In this document: one piece after another, positions 1 through 7,319 of the stretch
Layout: the number at the start of each line of letters is the position of its first letter
Numbering within the stretch: the first letter of the stretch is position 1
Assembly (NCBI GenBank): GCA_947581885.1
Contig: CANPWF010000067.1
Span: forward strand, 1-8,531
Direction: 5' to 3'
DNA length: 8,531 nt
From: an uncultured Clostridia bacterium
Lineage (GTDB): Bacteria; Bacillota; Clostridia; Christensenellales; Borkfalkiaceae
Notes under the pieces: generated by a model
What the model was told of the DNA's origin: nothing
Seen by the model: the letters and a program-made list of their open reading frames with translations, nothing else
The model's database searches: none
Program-made: the position numbers and the translations under genes

Positions 1-720
1 GGGCTCGGGTTCGTCCTCTGGGGGGACGTGTTCGACTGCAAGGGGAATCCCAAGAAATTCTCCTTCTACACCCGCCTCATCCTCGTGGTGAACTCCTGCC
101 TTCTCGGCATCTCCACCGCCCTCTTCCTTCTCTTTGAGAGAAATTCCTTCTCGGCGGCGGGATATAACTTCGGAGAGATGCTGCTTTGCTCTCTGTTCGA
201 CGCGACAACGCCGCGCACCGCGGGCTTTTTCACCACCGATCCCATGCTGCTTTCGGACAGCGGATATCTTCTCACCGTCATTCTGATGTTCATCGGGGGA
301 AGTTCGGGCTCAACGGCGGGCGGCATCAAAGTTGGCACGTTCGCCGTGCTCGTCGTGGGGATGTGGACGGTCCTCCGCGGGAAGCGGGACATCGACATCG
401 GGAAGCGGCGCATCGAGAACACCCTCTTCGCGCAGGCACTCGCCATCGTCACCGCCTACCTCATGCTCATTTTAACGGCGACCCTCATCGTGTGTGCCGT
501 CGAGACGGACGCGGGATTTGCGAACGTGCTCTTCACCGCCGTCTCCGCGCTCGGCACCGTGGGGCTCTCGCGGATGAGTTTTGGGATCGCTTCCAAGATC
601 GTATTCATTCTGCTCATGTATGCGGGAAGAGTGGGCGTGGTGACGCTCGCCCTCGCTCTCGGGCGGAAGAGACAGCTTGCGGAGATCCGCAAGCCCACCG
701 AAAACGTATTCATCGGATAA
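1..720 (+). CDS. ktrB: KtrB/TrkH-family potassium channel subunit, C-terminal half (5' partial)
   Basis: This is the membrane pore of a Ktr/Trk K+ uptake system. The frame is open from base 1, so the gene starts upstream; the GTG at 28 is an internal codon. The visible 239 residues hold roughly the last two of the four pore repeats of the family (full length is usually about 450). Seen in the sequence: a hydrophobic segment at about 21-46; the selectivity-loop motif TPRTAGF at 70-76; the diagnostic GGSSGSTAGGIKV at 99-111, which is the glycine-rich intramembrane loop of the third repeat; a membrane segment at about 144-165; the fourth selectivity loop SALGTVGLS at 182-190; and a last membrane helix at about 193-214 followed by a basic tail. 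The adjoining ktrA, 10 nt downstream, favours Ktr over stand-alone Trk. The choice between the names KtrB and TrkH is inference, because the N-terminus is missing. Confidence 0.93.
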   Translation, partial: GLGFVLWGDVFDCKGNPKKFSFYTRLILVVNSCLLGISTALFLLFERNSFSAAGYNFGEMLLCSLFDATTPRTAGFFTTDPMLLSDSGYLLTVILMFIGGSSGSTAGGIKVGTFAVLVVGMWTVLRGKRDIDIGKRRIENTLFAQALAIVTAYLMLILTATLIVCAVETDAGFANVLFTAVSALGTVGLSRMSFGIASKIVFILLMYAGRVGVVTLALALGRKRQLAEIRKPTENVFIG

Positions 721-725
721 AGGAG
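721..725 (+). promoter_or_regulatory. Ribosome binding site of ktrA
   Basis: AGGAG begins at the base after the ktrB stop codon and lies 5 nt before the ATG at 731. It decides the ktrA start: the upstream in-frame ATG at 677 lies inside ktrB and has no such site. It also implies that ktrA is translated from the ktrB message. Confidence 0.85.
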
Positions 726-730
726 CCAAC

Positions 731-1381
731 ATGAAATCGGTTTTACTCATCGGTATGGGGAAATTCGGGCGCACGCTCGGGGAAAAACTGCTCGAAATGG
801 GCGAAGAGGTGATGATCGTCGATAAGAACGAGGACGTTGTCAACCCCCTCGCTTCCAAGTACGCCAACGCGCTCATCGCCAACTGCACGAACGAAGAGAA
901 CCTCCGCTCGCTCGACATCCCCTCCTTCGACGTTTGCGTCGTTGCGATCTCGGAGGACTTCCAATCCTCGCTCGAGATCACCTCGCTTCTGCACGATCTC
1001 GGCGCGAAGAAGGTCGTCTCCAAGGCGGCGACGGAGATCCAGCGCAAGTTCCTCCTTCGGGCGGGTGCGGACGAAGTCATCTATCCCGACAAGGATATCG
1101 CCGAAAAGCTCGCCATCCGCCTCAACTCCACCAACGTCATCAACTATATCGACCTCGACGCGGAATACTCCATCTTCGAGATCGCCCTGCCCGCCAAGTG
1201 GAAGGGAAAGAAACTCATCGACGTGAACCCCCGCGGCAAATACGGCATGAACATTTTAACGATCAAGAAGGGCGACTCCGTCATCTACACCATCGACGGC
1301 GATTACACCTTCGAAGAGGGCGACCAGCTCGTCGTGTTCGGCAACACCGAGCGCATCCTCGCGTTCACGAATAAACACTGA
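731..1381 (+). CDS. ktrA: KtrA/TrkA-family potassium channel regulatory subunit (RCK domain protein)
   Basis: This is the cytosolic gating subunit that in known Ktr systems forms an octameric ring beneath KtrB and opens or closes the pore on nucleotide binding. At 216 residues it matches the usual KtrA length (about 220). The N-terminal Rossmann RCK_N domain (about 1-130) starts with the GxGxxG motif G8-M-G10-K-F-G13, followed by an acidic residue at the end of strand 2 (D31, in IVDKNE), which in the family contacts the nucleotide ribose. A short linker leads to an RCK_C domain at about 136-216 (from AEYSIFEIALP to FGNTERI). The ATG at 731 is chosen because it is preceded by AGGAG and aligns with the family N-terminus. 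ktrB lies 10 nt upstream and a terminator follows, so the pair forms the end of one operon. In several Firmicutes RCK_C of KtrA binds c-di-AMP; whether that holds here cannot be read from the sequence. Confidence 0.96.
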   Translation: MKSVLLIGMGKFGRTLGEKLLEMGEEVMIVDKNEDVVNPLASKYANALIANCTNEENLRSLDIPSFDVCVVAISEDFQSSLEITSLLHDLGAKKVVSKAATEIQRKFLLRAGADEVIYPDKDIAEKLAIRLNSTNVINYIDLDAEYSIFEIALPAKWKGKKLIDVNPRGKYGMNILTIKKGDSVIYTIDGDYTFEEGDQLVVFGNTERILAFTNKH

Positions 1382-1417
1382 AAAGTCCGCCGAAAAAATT
1401 CATTTGAAAATTTTGTG

Positions 1418-1459
1418 ATGCACCCCGTTCGCTTTGAACGTCGGGGTGCATTTCTCTTT
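1418..1459 (+). terminator. Intrinsic terminator of the ktr operon
   Basis: A perfect 10-bp stem ATGCACCCCG (1418-1427) / CGGGGTGCAT (1442-1451) is followed by a T-rich run TTTCTCTTT (1451-1459). The top of the hairpin can refold into an inner GTTC/GAAC stem (1427-1430 with 1436-1439). It lies 36 nt after the ktrA stop. The run of U is interrupted by two C, so termination may be incomplete. Confidence 0.85.
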
Positions 1460-1538
1460 GCGAAAGAGAAAATACGGTTCAAAGCCGTACAACATTATGG
1501 GAATTTTATGAAAATATACAAAGACGTATGCATTTTGT
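1460..1538. other. AT-rich intergenic spacer without a supported gene
   Basis: This stretch separates the ktr terminator from the next promoter and is visibly richer in A and T than the flanking genes. It holds one small inverted repeat, TACGG (1473-1477) / CCGTA (1485-1489), and a 9-nt segment (1477-1485) complementary to part of the ktr terminator loop. No ribosome-binding site with a credible reading frame was found. Confidence 0.6.
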
Positions 1539-1568
1539 TTGACATTTGCGAACAAAGTGTGTCATAAT
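1539..1568 (+). promoter_or_regulatory. Sigma-A-type promoter of the giant lipoprotein gene
   Basis: A perfect -35 box TTGACA (1539-1544) is followed, after 18 bp, by CATAAT (1563-1568), which matches 5 of 6 bases of TATAAT. The predicted transcript start at about 1575 gives a leader of about 90 nt before the ATG at 1664. No clear operator could be recognised around it. Confidence 0.8.
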
Positions 1569-1591
1569 TGTGATACTGTTATAAAGGGATA

Positions 1592-1620
1592 TTTCGCGCA
1601 CGGGCGCGGAAATGTTCCGC
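1592..1620 (+). promoter_or_regulatory. Two overlapping, mutually exclusive hairpins in the 5' leader
   Basis: TTTCGCGC (1592-1599) can pair with GCGCGGAAA (1604-1612), leaving one bulged G. Alternatively GCGGAA (1606-1611) can pair perfectly with TTCCGC (1615-1620) across a 3-nt loop. Both use the same GCGGAA bases, so only one can form at a time. They lie in the predicted leader about 30 nt before the ribosome binding site. A regulatory role is only a possibility; no known riboswitch class is recognised. Confidence 0.35.
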
Positions 1621-1650
1621 TTTCATACAAAAAATATACGATTATGCAAA

Positions 1651-1656
1651 AGGGAG
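1651..1656 (+). promoter_or_regulatory. Ribosome binding site of the giant lipoprotein gene
   Basis: AGGGAG ends 7 nt before the ATG at 1664 and fixes that start. The protein from this ATG begins directly with a basic-then-hydrophobic signal peptide, which agrees. Confidence 0.8.
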
Positions 1657-1663
1657 AACCTTT

Positions 1664-4600
1664 ATGAAACTGAGAAATTATCTGCTCTCCGCGCTCCTTA
1701 TCTCTTCGATCGCGTGCGCCGCGTTCGGCGTTGCCGCGTGTACGAAGAAGGACCCCGTCCTCAGGCTTTCGGCGGACGGCGGGTCTGTCTCCGAGGAAGA
1801 ATTTACGCTCGCGGCAGGGTCCGCTCTTTCGGACGTGCTCGGCGGGGTGACCGTCTCCCCCGAGGAGGGCTTGGAGTTCGCGGGTTGGTACGAGGGAAAT
1901 TCCCCCGTCGCCGAGGACCGCGTGATGCCCGAAGAGGGGCTTTCTCTCACCGCGCGTTTCTATGCGGAGTACACCGCGAATGTCTATTCGAGGGAAGAGG
2001 GCGGGCAGTTCCCCTCCTCTCCTTTGATAGAGACGGGCAAGGCGGTATATCATCTTCCCTTCACCTATGAATGCCCCTACGGCGAACTCGACAGCGGGAA
2101 GGAAAGTACCGTCTCCACCGATTCGCTCGGGAAAAACGACGTATTTACCGCATATGTGGTCGGAAATCCCGTTCGCGTCACCTTCGATATCAACCTGCCG
2201 AAGGGGGCGGATCTCCGCTACTCCGTTCCCGCGGAACAGCGGGTGACGGCGGGCGTTCCCACCGTTCTGCGCGGCGTTACCATCCTTGCGGAGGGCTCCG
2301 TTCCCTTCCGCTTTATGGGTTGGTCGGAAGAAAAGAGCGGGAGCGCGAGCTATCCCGCGGGCTCCTTTGCGGCGTTCACCGAGGATACCTTCCTCTATGC
2401 CGTTTGGGAACGGGGATATACCGATCTCTTCGGCGGCGACGACGTGCTCTACGTCTCGGATGAAGGCGGGCTTACCCTCGTCCGCGCCGAACTCGGTGAA
2501 CGCAGGGGGGAATACGATGCCCAAACGGGAGCGTTCTCCTTCCAAGAGAACGGCGAAACCATCCTCTTGGGAAAACTTCTCGCCACCAAGTTCTACTACT
2601 ATCGCGACACGGTGGAAAGGACCTACGAGAATTTCGACGAAACGCAGACCGATACCCTCGAACTCAAAGCGGGCGGCGTTGCGGAATACACCGCAGGCGG
2701 GAATGTCGATACGGGCACCTATACGATCGAAGAGGAGACCGAGCTCTTCCGCTTTACGGGCGAACATGACTTCCGCTTCGATTTGCAAGCGGACGCGCAC
2801 AACACCCCCTGCTTTGTGATGGAGGGCGACGAGGAAGGGTACTATACGCCCGGGGAACAGGCGAGATTGTACGGCGTTACCCGCTACTATCTCGACGGGT
2901 TCGGCGGCGGGAAGGAGTACTATTCGGAAGAAAATCCCTTCCTGTTATCGGACGGCAGCGAATATACCGAGCTCTATCTCGATTACTATGAAATCGACAG
3001 CGGCGACGGGTTCGTCACCTACCGCGCCACCTCGTACACCGAGGACGATTACGAAGGACGCACCTTCGATTTCCGCGTACAGAAAAACGGCAGCGGCGAC
3101 GGAACGATGCTCGAAGGCGATTTCCTCACGGGGCACTATACGAACGCGGACGACGAAAATGGCACAGAGCTCTATCTCGACGGGTTCGGCAAGGGCACGT
3201 ACGGGGAGGAAGAAATCAACTATAAAACGGACGTAAAGCATTGGTACGCCTACAATTCCCTCGGCATGCTCTCCGCCTATTACGATCTCACCGTCACCTT
3301 CTCGGCGGGCGGAGAAAATTACCGTATCCGCACCCGCTCTTTATTCTATGGCAGGGGCGACGGGTATGAATTCATCGACGAGAACGAAACGTTCGGCGAA
3401 TATGTTTTCGACGAAAACGGCGTGACCGTCAGCGGGGAAACATACGAGGCGGTCGTCTACTTCTTCCAAGGGTTCAGCGAGATGATGAACGGCGACAACT
3501 GCGTCATCCTCCTCATCAAGACGGAGAACACCTACAACGGCGAAGCCGTCTATGAGCTGTACGATACGCACGACGGCGACCCTCTCACGCCCGATGAAAA
3601 CGGGCGGTATCATCTCGACGGCGGCACCCTCTTCACCCTCGACGACGACGGGAGAACGGCGCACTATGTTGAGCCGACGGTGGAAGCGGAAGGGCAGGAG
3701 ATCGTGTTCCTCGAAGGGGGCGACGGTGCGGAAAGGCTCGTCGTCGATCAAGACGGCGTTGCGAAATACACCCCCGCGGGCGGCACGGAGCGCGAAATAG
3801 AGTATACGTCGGACGCGGCGTACGGCTCCCCCGCCGTGCTCGTTGCCGTGTACACCTTCCGCATCGGGGCGAACAATCTCGTGTTCGCCTGCTATCTCGA
3901 TGGAGAAGCGATCAAGGCGGTCGAAGCGACTGCGGTGTATACCGAGAACGCGGAGATCCCCGACAGGATCCTGCTCTTCGAAAAAGACGGGCAGGAGATC
4001 GCCGAAGTCGGCACCCTTCTTCAAAGCGGCGGATATTATTATTGCTTCGAGGGGACGCTCACCAAAGATCTCCTCGACGGGGAGAACGAATACACCTTCG
4101 TCTGCGGCGAAGATACTTTCGACAGCTACGCCGCTTCCCTTCTCGGTTACGACAACGGGTTCGATTTCCGTTTGGACGGGAACACCTTCACCCGCCGCGT
4201 TTCGAGCGCGTACACCTATCAGAATAATGCGGACGAACTCACCCTCGACGGCTACGGAAAGGCGACCCTGCAATCGGGCGGGCAGATCACGGATTACGGC
4301 TATGAAGTCGTCCTCGAATGCACCTATACGGATCCGATGACGGAAGCCTCGGAAACGATGCCCATCCTCTACGGGCTCACCGACCTTGCAAGCGGCAACC
4401 TCGTCCGCTTCTTCGTCCTCGACGAAGATTCGAACACCTTCCGTTATCCCGACGACAACCTCATGATGATCCTGCCCGCCGACGAGAACAGCACCGATCA
4501 GCTCTTCCTCGACGGCTGCGGGCACGCATACCTGAGCACGCTGACGGGCACCAACTATTCGAACGACACTGCCTTCCTGCTCTATAAAAAGACGGCGGGC

Positions 4601-7138
4601 AAGGAAGAATTCTCCCTCTTCGCGGAAGGCGAAGAAGAACCCTCTCTCACCGTGTTGGTGGCGACCGAATACGTCCAAACGGAGCAGGGCTTCAAGACGG
4701 CGTATTACGTCGAAAAGGACCCCGCGCAGACGGGCGATTTCGAAGTCGTCGGCGGCGGCTCCTTGCACGGCTCGGGGTACGGCGCGTATGAAGATGGGAC
4801 CATCGTCGAACTTGCGACGTTCACCGATAGATACGGCGTTGTGCATTACGGCATTCTCGAAATCGGGAATTTGGAAGATACAAGATATAACAGCCGTTCC
4901 TTCGAAGTGACGGCGGCGGGCTTCCAGATCCGTTTCACCGAGGGCGAAGTGCAGACGGTGGGCGGCTATCAGGTATTCTATGAGATCGAGACGTACATCT
5001 TCGATCTCGACGGCGACGATCGGGCACAGCTTCGCACCGAGTGGTTCGGGGCGTACCGCCTCTACGAAAAGGGCAGGGCGCAGAGCGGGTGTATCTATCT
5101 CGACGGGCACGGCAACGCCGAGCTCTACCGCAGCAAGAATGCGGAAGGCAACGCGTACGAAATCGGCGCCGTCGAATACGACGCGACTCTCGATTGCTAT
5201 CGCTACAAAGCGGACGAGAACATCTTCCTCTTCAACCTGTACAGCAATTCGGACGGCGAGACATCCTCCTACTTCTACGCGAAATACAACGAAGCGGAAG
5301 AGAACACCATCCTCTCCGCCGATTGGAGCGTGCTCAAATTCGACGGATTCGTGAACGGCGTATACGTCAACCGCTATGGCGACACGATCCGCGGAACGTA
5401 CGGCTACATCACCGATTGGCTCGTCGTCCTCTACCCCTACGACGGTTCGCGGCGGGTGTACTTCGAGATCGAAGGGAACAGCTTTTCTATCCCCGCGCCC
5501 GAGGACGGGTTCCTCACCGATGAAAGCGGGGAAACGCTGTACGCCTACACCCTCGACTTCGAAGAGGGCGGAACGCTGAAAATCAAGAACGGTATCAAGC
5601 ATATCTATGACGGCGTGTTCGCAGGGGTATTGAATCTTACGAGCGTCGATCTCAACGAGGTCGTCACGATCGGCGACGAGGCGTTTGCCTTCACCCCTTC
5701 CTACGAAGCGGACGGGCAGACCTCTTCGCTCGTATCCGTCTCTTCCGAAAACGTGGAATCGATCGGCGCGAGGGCGTTCGCCCGGAATACGGCTTTACAG
5801 ACGGTGAACTTCCCCCATGCGACCGCGGTGGGCGAAGAGGCGTTCTGGAACAGCAACGCGGGGAATATCGTTCTCGGGAACTTGCAGTCCGTCGGCAGCC
5901 GCGCGTTTGCGGGGAGCAGGTACTTCGGCAATACGACGCTCGATCTCTCCGCCGTCGAGGACGCGGGCAACGTCGAATGGGGCGACGATCTCTTCGTCGC
6001 GGTGGAAAACGACGAGGTCGCAAGCGGCGTGATCCCCGTGAATATCCTCGTGAAGGACGTTAATGCCCTCTCGACGTTCTTGGCGGAACCCGCCTTTGCC
6101 GCCGTAAAGAATCGCATCGGCTTGAAGAACGAATCGGCGAGCGGACAGTACTTCGACCTTGTAACGGGCACGGCGTACAGCCTCTCGGGCGGACTTCTCG
6201 CCACCCTCAAAGTCAACAGCTTCGACGGCGTGCTCGTTCCCGATACGGCGGTGGGGATCGTCCTCTCCACGGGAAGCGAACTCACCATGTACTCTTTCAA
6301 AGCGGACGGCTCGGGTTACGAAGAGAACGGCACAAAGCTCAACGGCGATCTCGATTCGTTTGCGCTGAACGGGAGCGTTCTCGTTGCGGCGGGAAGAGAC
6401 GTAACCTTCACCGCAAGCGGGAAGAACATCGCCCTCTACCTTGCTCTTGCGAGCGACGGTGCGCACAACCATATCGTCTGCACGCCCGCCGTCACGGTGA
6501 ACGACACCGAAATCGAAAAGGTGGAATACACGGGCGGTGCGCTCGAATTCGCGCTCGACGGCAAGAGCATGCGCCTCACCTTCCCCTCGGCAGGAGAATG
6601 CGTCCTCTCCGAACAGGGAGATGAATTCACGCTTGAAACAAGTGATGAGGTTTACCGTGCTACCTTCCGCATGGATGGCGGCTCCGTCATGCTTGTGAAG
6701 TTCGAAACGCAAGAAAGATATGACTGGGAAGATCTGGCGTTAAAGATCGTAAAGACTGCGGAGAATACCTTCCGCGTCTACAACAACCAAGGGAATACGG
6801 AGGACGTTCCTATCCTCTACACCGTGACCTACGACCCCGCGGACGGCGGGAGCATTACCGTTGAAGAAGCGGGGCAGGTTGCAAGAGCGGACGGTTACGA
6901 CAGTGCCGCGGCGTTTGTGGAAATCGATCCGCGCGGGGCTTTCGTCGGGATCTATAAACTTCGTACGGCCCGTTACGATTATTGGACGGTCCTCACCTGC
7001 GAAAAGGACGGCTCGAACGAATGGCTCTTCACCGTGACTGCGCAGGATAGCAACGGCACCGTAAAGACGTTCTCGATCTTGCTCGACGATTTGTTTGACG
7101 AAACCGGCGGCAGTTGCACGATCACCGAACAGGCATAA
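1664..7138 (+). CDS. Giant secreted lipoprotein with InlB-like repeats, LDGxG modules and BspA-type leucine-rich repeats
   Basis: An 1824-residue surface protein of unknown function. Residues 1-25 are a signal peptide (MKLR, then a hydrophobic core) ending in the lipobox V23-A-A-C26, so Cys26 is predicted to be lipidated and the chain anchored outside the membrane. Two InlB B-repeat-like (Listeria-Bacteroides) modules follow at about 33-100 (with FAGWYEG and ending in ARFY) and about 170-250 (with FMGWSEE and ending in LYAVWE). Residues about 300-1300 form a beta-rich, Asp/Glu/Tyr/Gly-rich region in which an LDGxG motif recurs. Residues about 1305-1435 hold about five BspA-type leucine-rich repeats (IGDEAF, IGARAF, VGEEAF, VGSRAF). 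The last 380 residues are beta-rich and unrecognised. No LPxTG motif or C-terminal membrane helix is present, so only the lipid anchors it. It is monocistronic, with its own promoter and terminator. Family knowledge suggests adhesion to host surface, mucin or other cells; this is inference. Glycan binding is an alternative. Confidence 0.9.
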   Translation: MKLRNYLLSALLISSIACAAFGVAACTKKDPVLRLSADGGSVSEEEFTLAAGSALSDVLGGVTVSPEEGLEFAGWYEGNSPVAEDRVMPEEGLSLTARFYAEYTANVYSREEGGQFPSSPLIETGKAVYHLPFTYECPYGELDSGKESTVSTDSLGKNDVFTAYVVGNPVRVTFDINLPKGADLRYSVPAEQRVTAGVPTVLRGVTILAEGSVPFRFMGWSEEKSGSASYPAGSFAAFTEDTFLYAVWERGYTDLFGGDDVLYVSDEGGLTLVRAELGERRGEYDAQTGAFSFQENGETILLGKLLATKFYYYRDTVERTYENFDETQTDTLELKAGGVAEYTAGGNVDTGTYTIEEETELFRFTGEHDFRFDLQADAHNTPCFVMEGDEEGYYTPGEQARLYGVTRYYLDGFGGGKEYYSEENPFLLSDGSEYTELYLDYYEIDSGDGFVTYRATSYTEDDYEGRTFDFRVQKNGSGDGTMLEGDFLTGHYTNADDENGTELYLDGFGKGTYGEEEINYKTDVKHWYAYNSLGMLSAYYDLTVTFSAGGENYRIRTRSLFYGRGDGYEFIDENETFGEYVFDENGVTVSGETYEAVVYFFQGFSEMMNGDNCVILLIKTENTYNGEAVYELYDTHDGDPLTPDENGRYHLDGGTLFTLDDDGRTAHYVEPTVEAEGQEIVFLEGGDGAERLVVDQDGVAKYTPAGGTEREIEYTSDAAYGSPAVLVAVYTFRIGANNLVFACYLDGEAIKAVEATAVYTENAEIPDRILLFEKDGQEIAEVGTLLQSGGYYYCFEGTLTKDLLDGENEYTFVCGEDTFDSYAASLLGYDNGFDFRLDGNTFTRRVSSAYTYQNNADELTLDGYGKATLQSGGQITDYGYEVVLECTYTDPMTEASETMPILYGLTDLASGNLVRFFVLDEDSNTFRYPDDNLMMILPADENSTDQLFLDGCGHAYLSTLTGTNYSNDTAFLLYKKTAGKEEFSLFAEGEEEPSLTVLVATEYVQTEQGFKTAYYVEKDPAQTGDFEVVGGGSLHGSGYGAYEDGTIVELATFTDRYGVVHYGILEIGNLEDTRYNSRSFEVTAAGFQIRFTEGEVQTVGGYQVFYEIETYIFDLDGDDRAQLRTEWFGAYRLYEKGRAQSGCIYLDGHGNAELYRSKNAEGNAYEIGAVEYDATLDCYRYKADENIFLFNLYSNSDGETSSYFYAKYNEAEENTILSADWSVLKFDGFVNGVYVNRYGDTIRGTYGYITDWLVVLYPYDGSRRVYFEIEGNSFSIPAPEDGFLTDESGETLYAYTLDFEEGGTLKIKNGIKHIYDGVFAGVLNLTSVDLNEVVTIGDEAFAFTPSYEADGQTSSLVSVSSENVESIGARAFARNTALQTVNFPHATAVGEEAFWNSNAGNIVLGNLQSVGSRAFAGSRYFGNTTLDLSAVEDAGNVEWGDDLFVAVENDEVASGVIPVNILVKDVNALSTFLAEPAFAAVKNRIGLKNESASGQYFDLVTGTAYSLSGGLLATLKVNSFDGVLVPDTAVGIVLSTGSELTMYSFKADGSGYEENGTKLNGDLDSFALNGSVLVAAGRDVTFTASGKNIALYLALASDGAHNHIVCTPAVTVNDTEIEKVEYTGGALEFALDGKSMRLTFPSAGECVLSEQGDEFTLETSDEVYRATFRMDGGSVMLVKFETQERYDWEDLALKIVKTAENTFRVYNNQGNTEDVPILYTVTYDPADGGSITVEEAGQVARADGYDSAAAFVEIDPRGAFVGIYKLRTARYDYWTVLTCEKDGSNEWLFTVTAQDSNGTVKTFSILLDDLFDETGGSCTITEQA
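2657..5376 (+). repeat. Degenerate LDGxG beta-module repeats inside the lipoprotein
   Basis: A motif of the form L-x-L-D-G-x-G-x-A/G-x-Y/L recurs in frame. The leucine before DG (or its equivalent) falls at protein residues 334 (LKAGG), 410 (LDGFG), 505 (LDGFG), 651 (LDGG), 694 (VDQDG), 861 (LDGYG), 949 (LDGCG), 1146 (LDGHG) and 1226 (FDGFV). Several spacings are near 80-95 residues (76, 95, 88, 80), and larger gaps (146, 167, 197) could hide eroded copies. After the motif a T/G-rich turn and a further G-x-Y-type strand often follow. At DNA level an 18-nt segment beginning TATCTCGACGGG is identical at 2888-2905 and 3173-3190, and its first 12 nt recur at 5096-5107. I do not recognise a named domain family. 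Confidence 0.6.
5576..5956 (+). repeat. BspA-type leucine-rich repeat block within the lipoprotein
   Basis: About five units of roughly 22-30 residues cover protein residues 1305-1431. Each carries a variant of I/V-G-x-x-A-F followed by a strand with alternating hydrophobic residues (for example LTSVDL, LQTVNF, GNIVLG, NTTLDL). The first unit is less regular (HIYDGVF) and the second has an insertion after FAFTP. This pattern is that of the BspA/LRR_5 type found in many surface proteins of gut and oral anaerobes. The block is short for a BspA protein, where a dozen or more units are common. Confidence 0.85.
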
Positions 7139-7144
7139 GCCCTT

Positions 7145-7174
7145 CCCCCTCCCTTTGCGGAGGGGGTTCTTTTT
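7145..7174 (+). terminator. Intrinsic terminator of the giant lipoprotein gene
   Basis: The perfect 8-bp stem CCCCCTCC (7145-7152) / GGAGGGGG (7159-7166) with a 6-nt loop is followed by TTCTTTTT (7167-7174). The stem starts 7 nt after the TAA stop codon, so the gene ends its transcription unit. Confidence 0.92.
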
Positions 7175-7233
7175 GGGCAGTTTGAACAAAAAAGCGGGCG
7201 AAGTTTGTGCACCCCGAAATTATGAAAAAGGCG

Positions 7234-7262
7234 TTGACGAACGGGTAAGAAAGTGGTATAAT
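7234..7262 (+). promoter_or_regulatory. Strong sigma-A promoter of gap
   Basis: TTGACG (7234-7239, 5 of 6 bases), a 17-bp spacer and a perfect TATAAT (7257-7262), preceded by the extended -10 dinucleotide TG at 7254-7255. The predicted leader is about 50 nt. Such a near-consensus promoter fits constitutive high expression of a glycolytic gene. Confidence 0.9.
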
Positions 7263-7305
7263 ATCCCATGAAATAAACGGCACGCCTCGGGCGCGACCAA
7301 AAATC

Positions 7306-7310
7306 GGAGG
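7306..7310 (+). promoter_or_regulatory. Ribosome binding site of gap
   Basis: GGAGG lies 9 nt before the ATG at 7320 and supports that start. Confidence 0.85.
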
Positions 7311-7319
7311 GAAATTCCA

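Noticed and set aside
677..730. An earlier in-frame ATG that would extend KtrA by 18 residues.
   Set aside because: It lies within ktrB, has no ribosome binding site, and would place extra residues before the Rossmann GxGxxG start typical of the family.
1474..1489. A GGTTCAAA sequence flanked by short complementary bases, resembling a tRNA T-arm.
   Set aside because: No anticodon arm, D arm or acceptor stem could be found around it.
1418..1567. A 49-codon open frame in the spacer after ktrA.
   Set aside because: It starts inside the terminator stem, has no ribosome binding site, and ends in the next promoter's -10 box. An internal ATG at 1508 has only a weak GGGA upstream and gives 19 residues.
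1562..2800. A 412-codon minus-strand open frame covering the lipoprotein's start and promoter.
   Set aside because: It lies antisense to a gene with signal peptide, promoter and RBS, and its product shows no recognisable motif.
3341..5602. A 753-codon open frame on the minus strand opposite the lipoprotein gene.
   Set aside because: It is an antisense shadow: the sense gene's strong C/G third-position bias removes stop codons on the other strand. Its translation is a monotonous Val/Glu/Asp/Arg mixture without domains, and no promoter or ribosome binding site was seen at its start.
1664..7138. Possibility that the repeats in the 5.5-kb gene are a CRISPR array or other DNA-level array.
   Set aside because: The repeats are in frame, diverged and unevenly spaced, and the gene has continuous coding sense.
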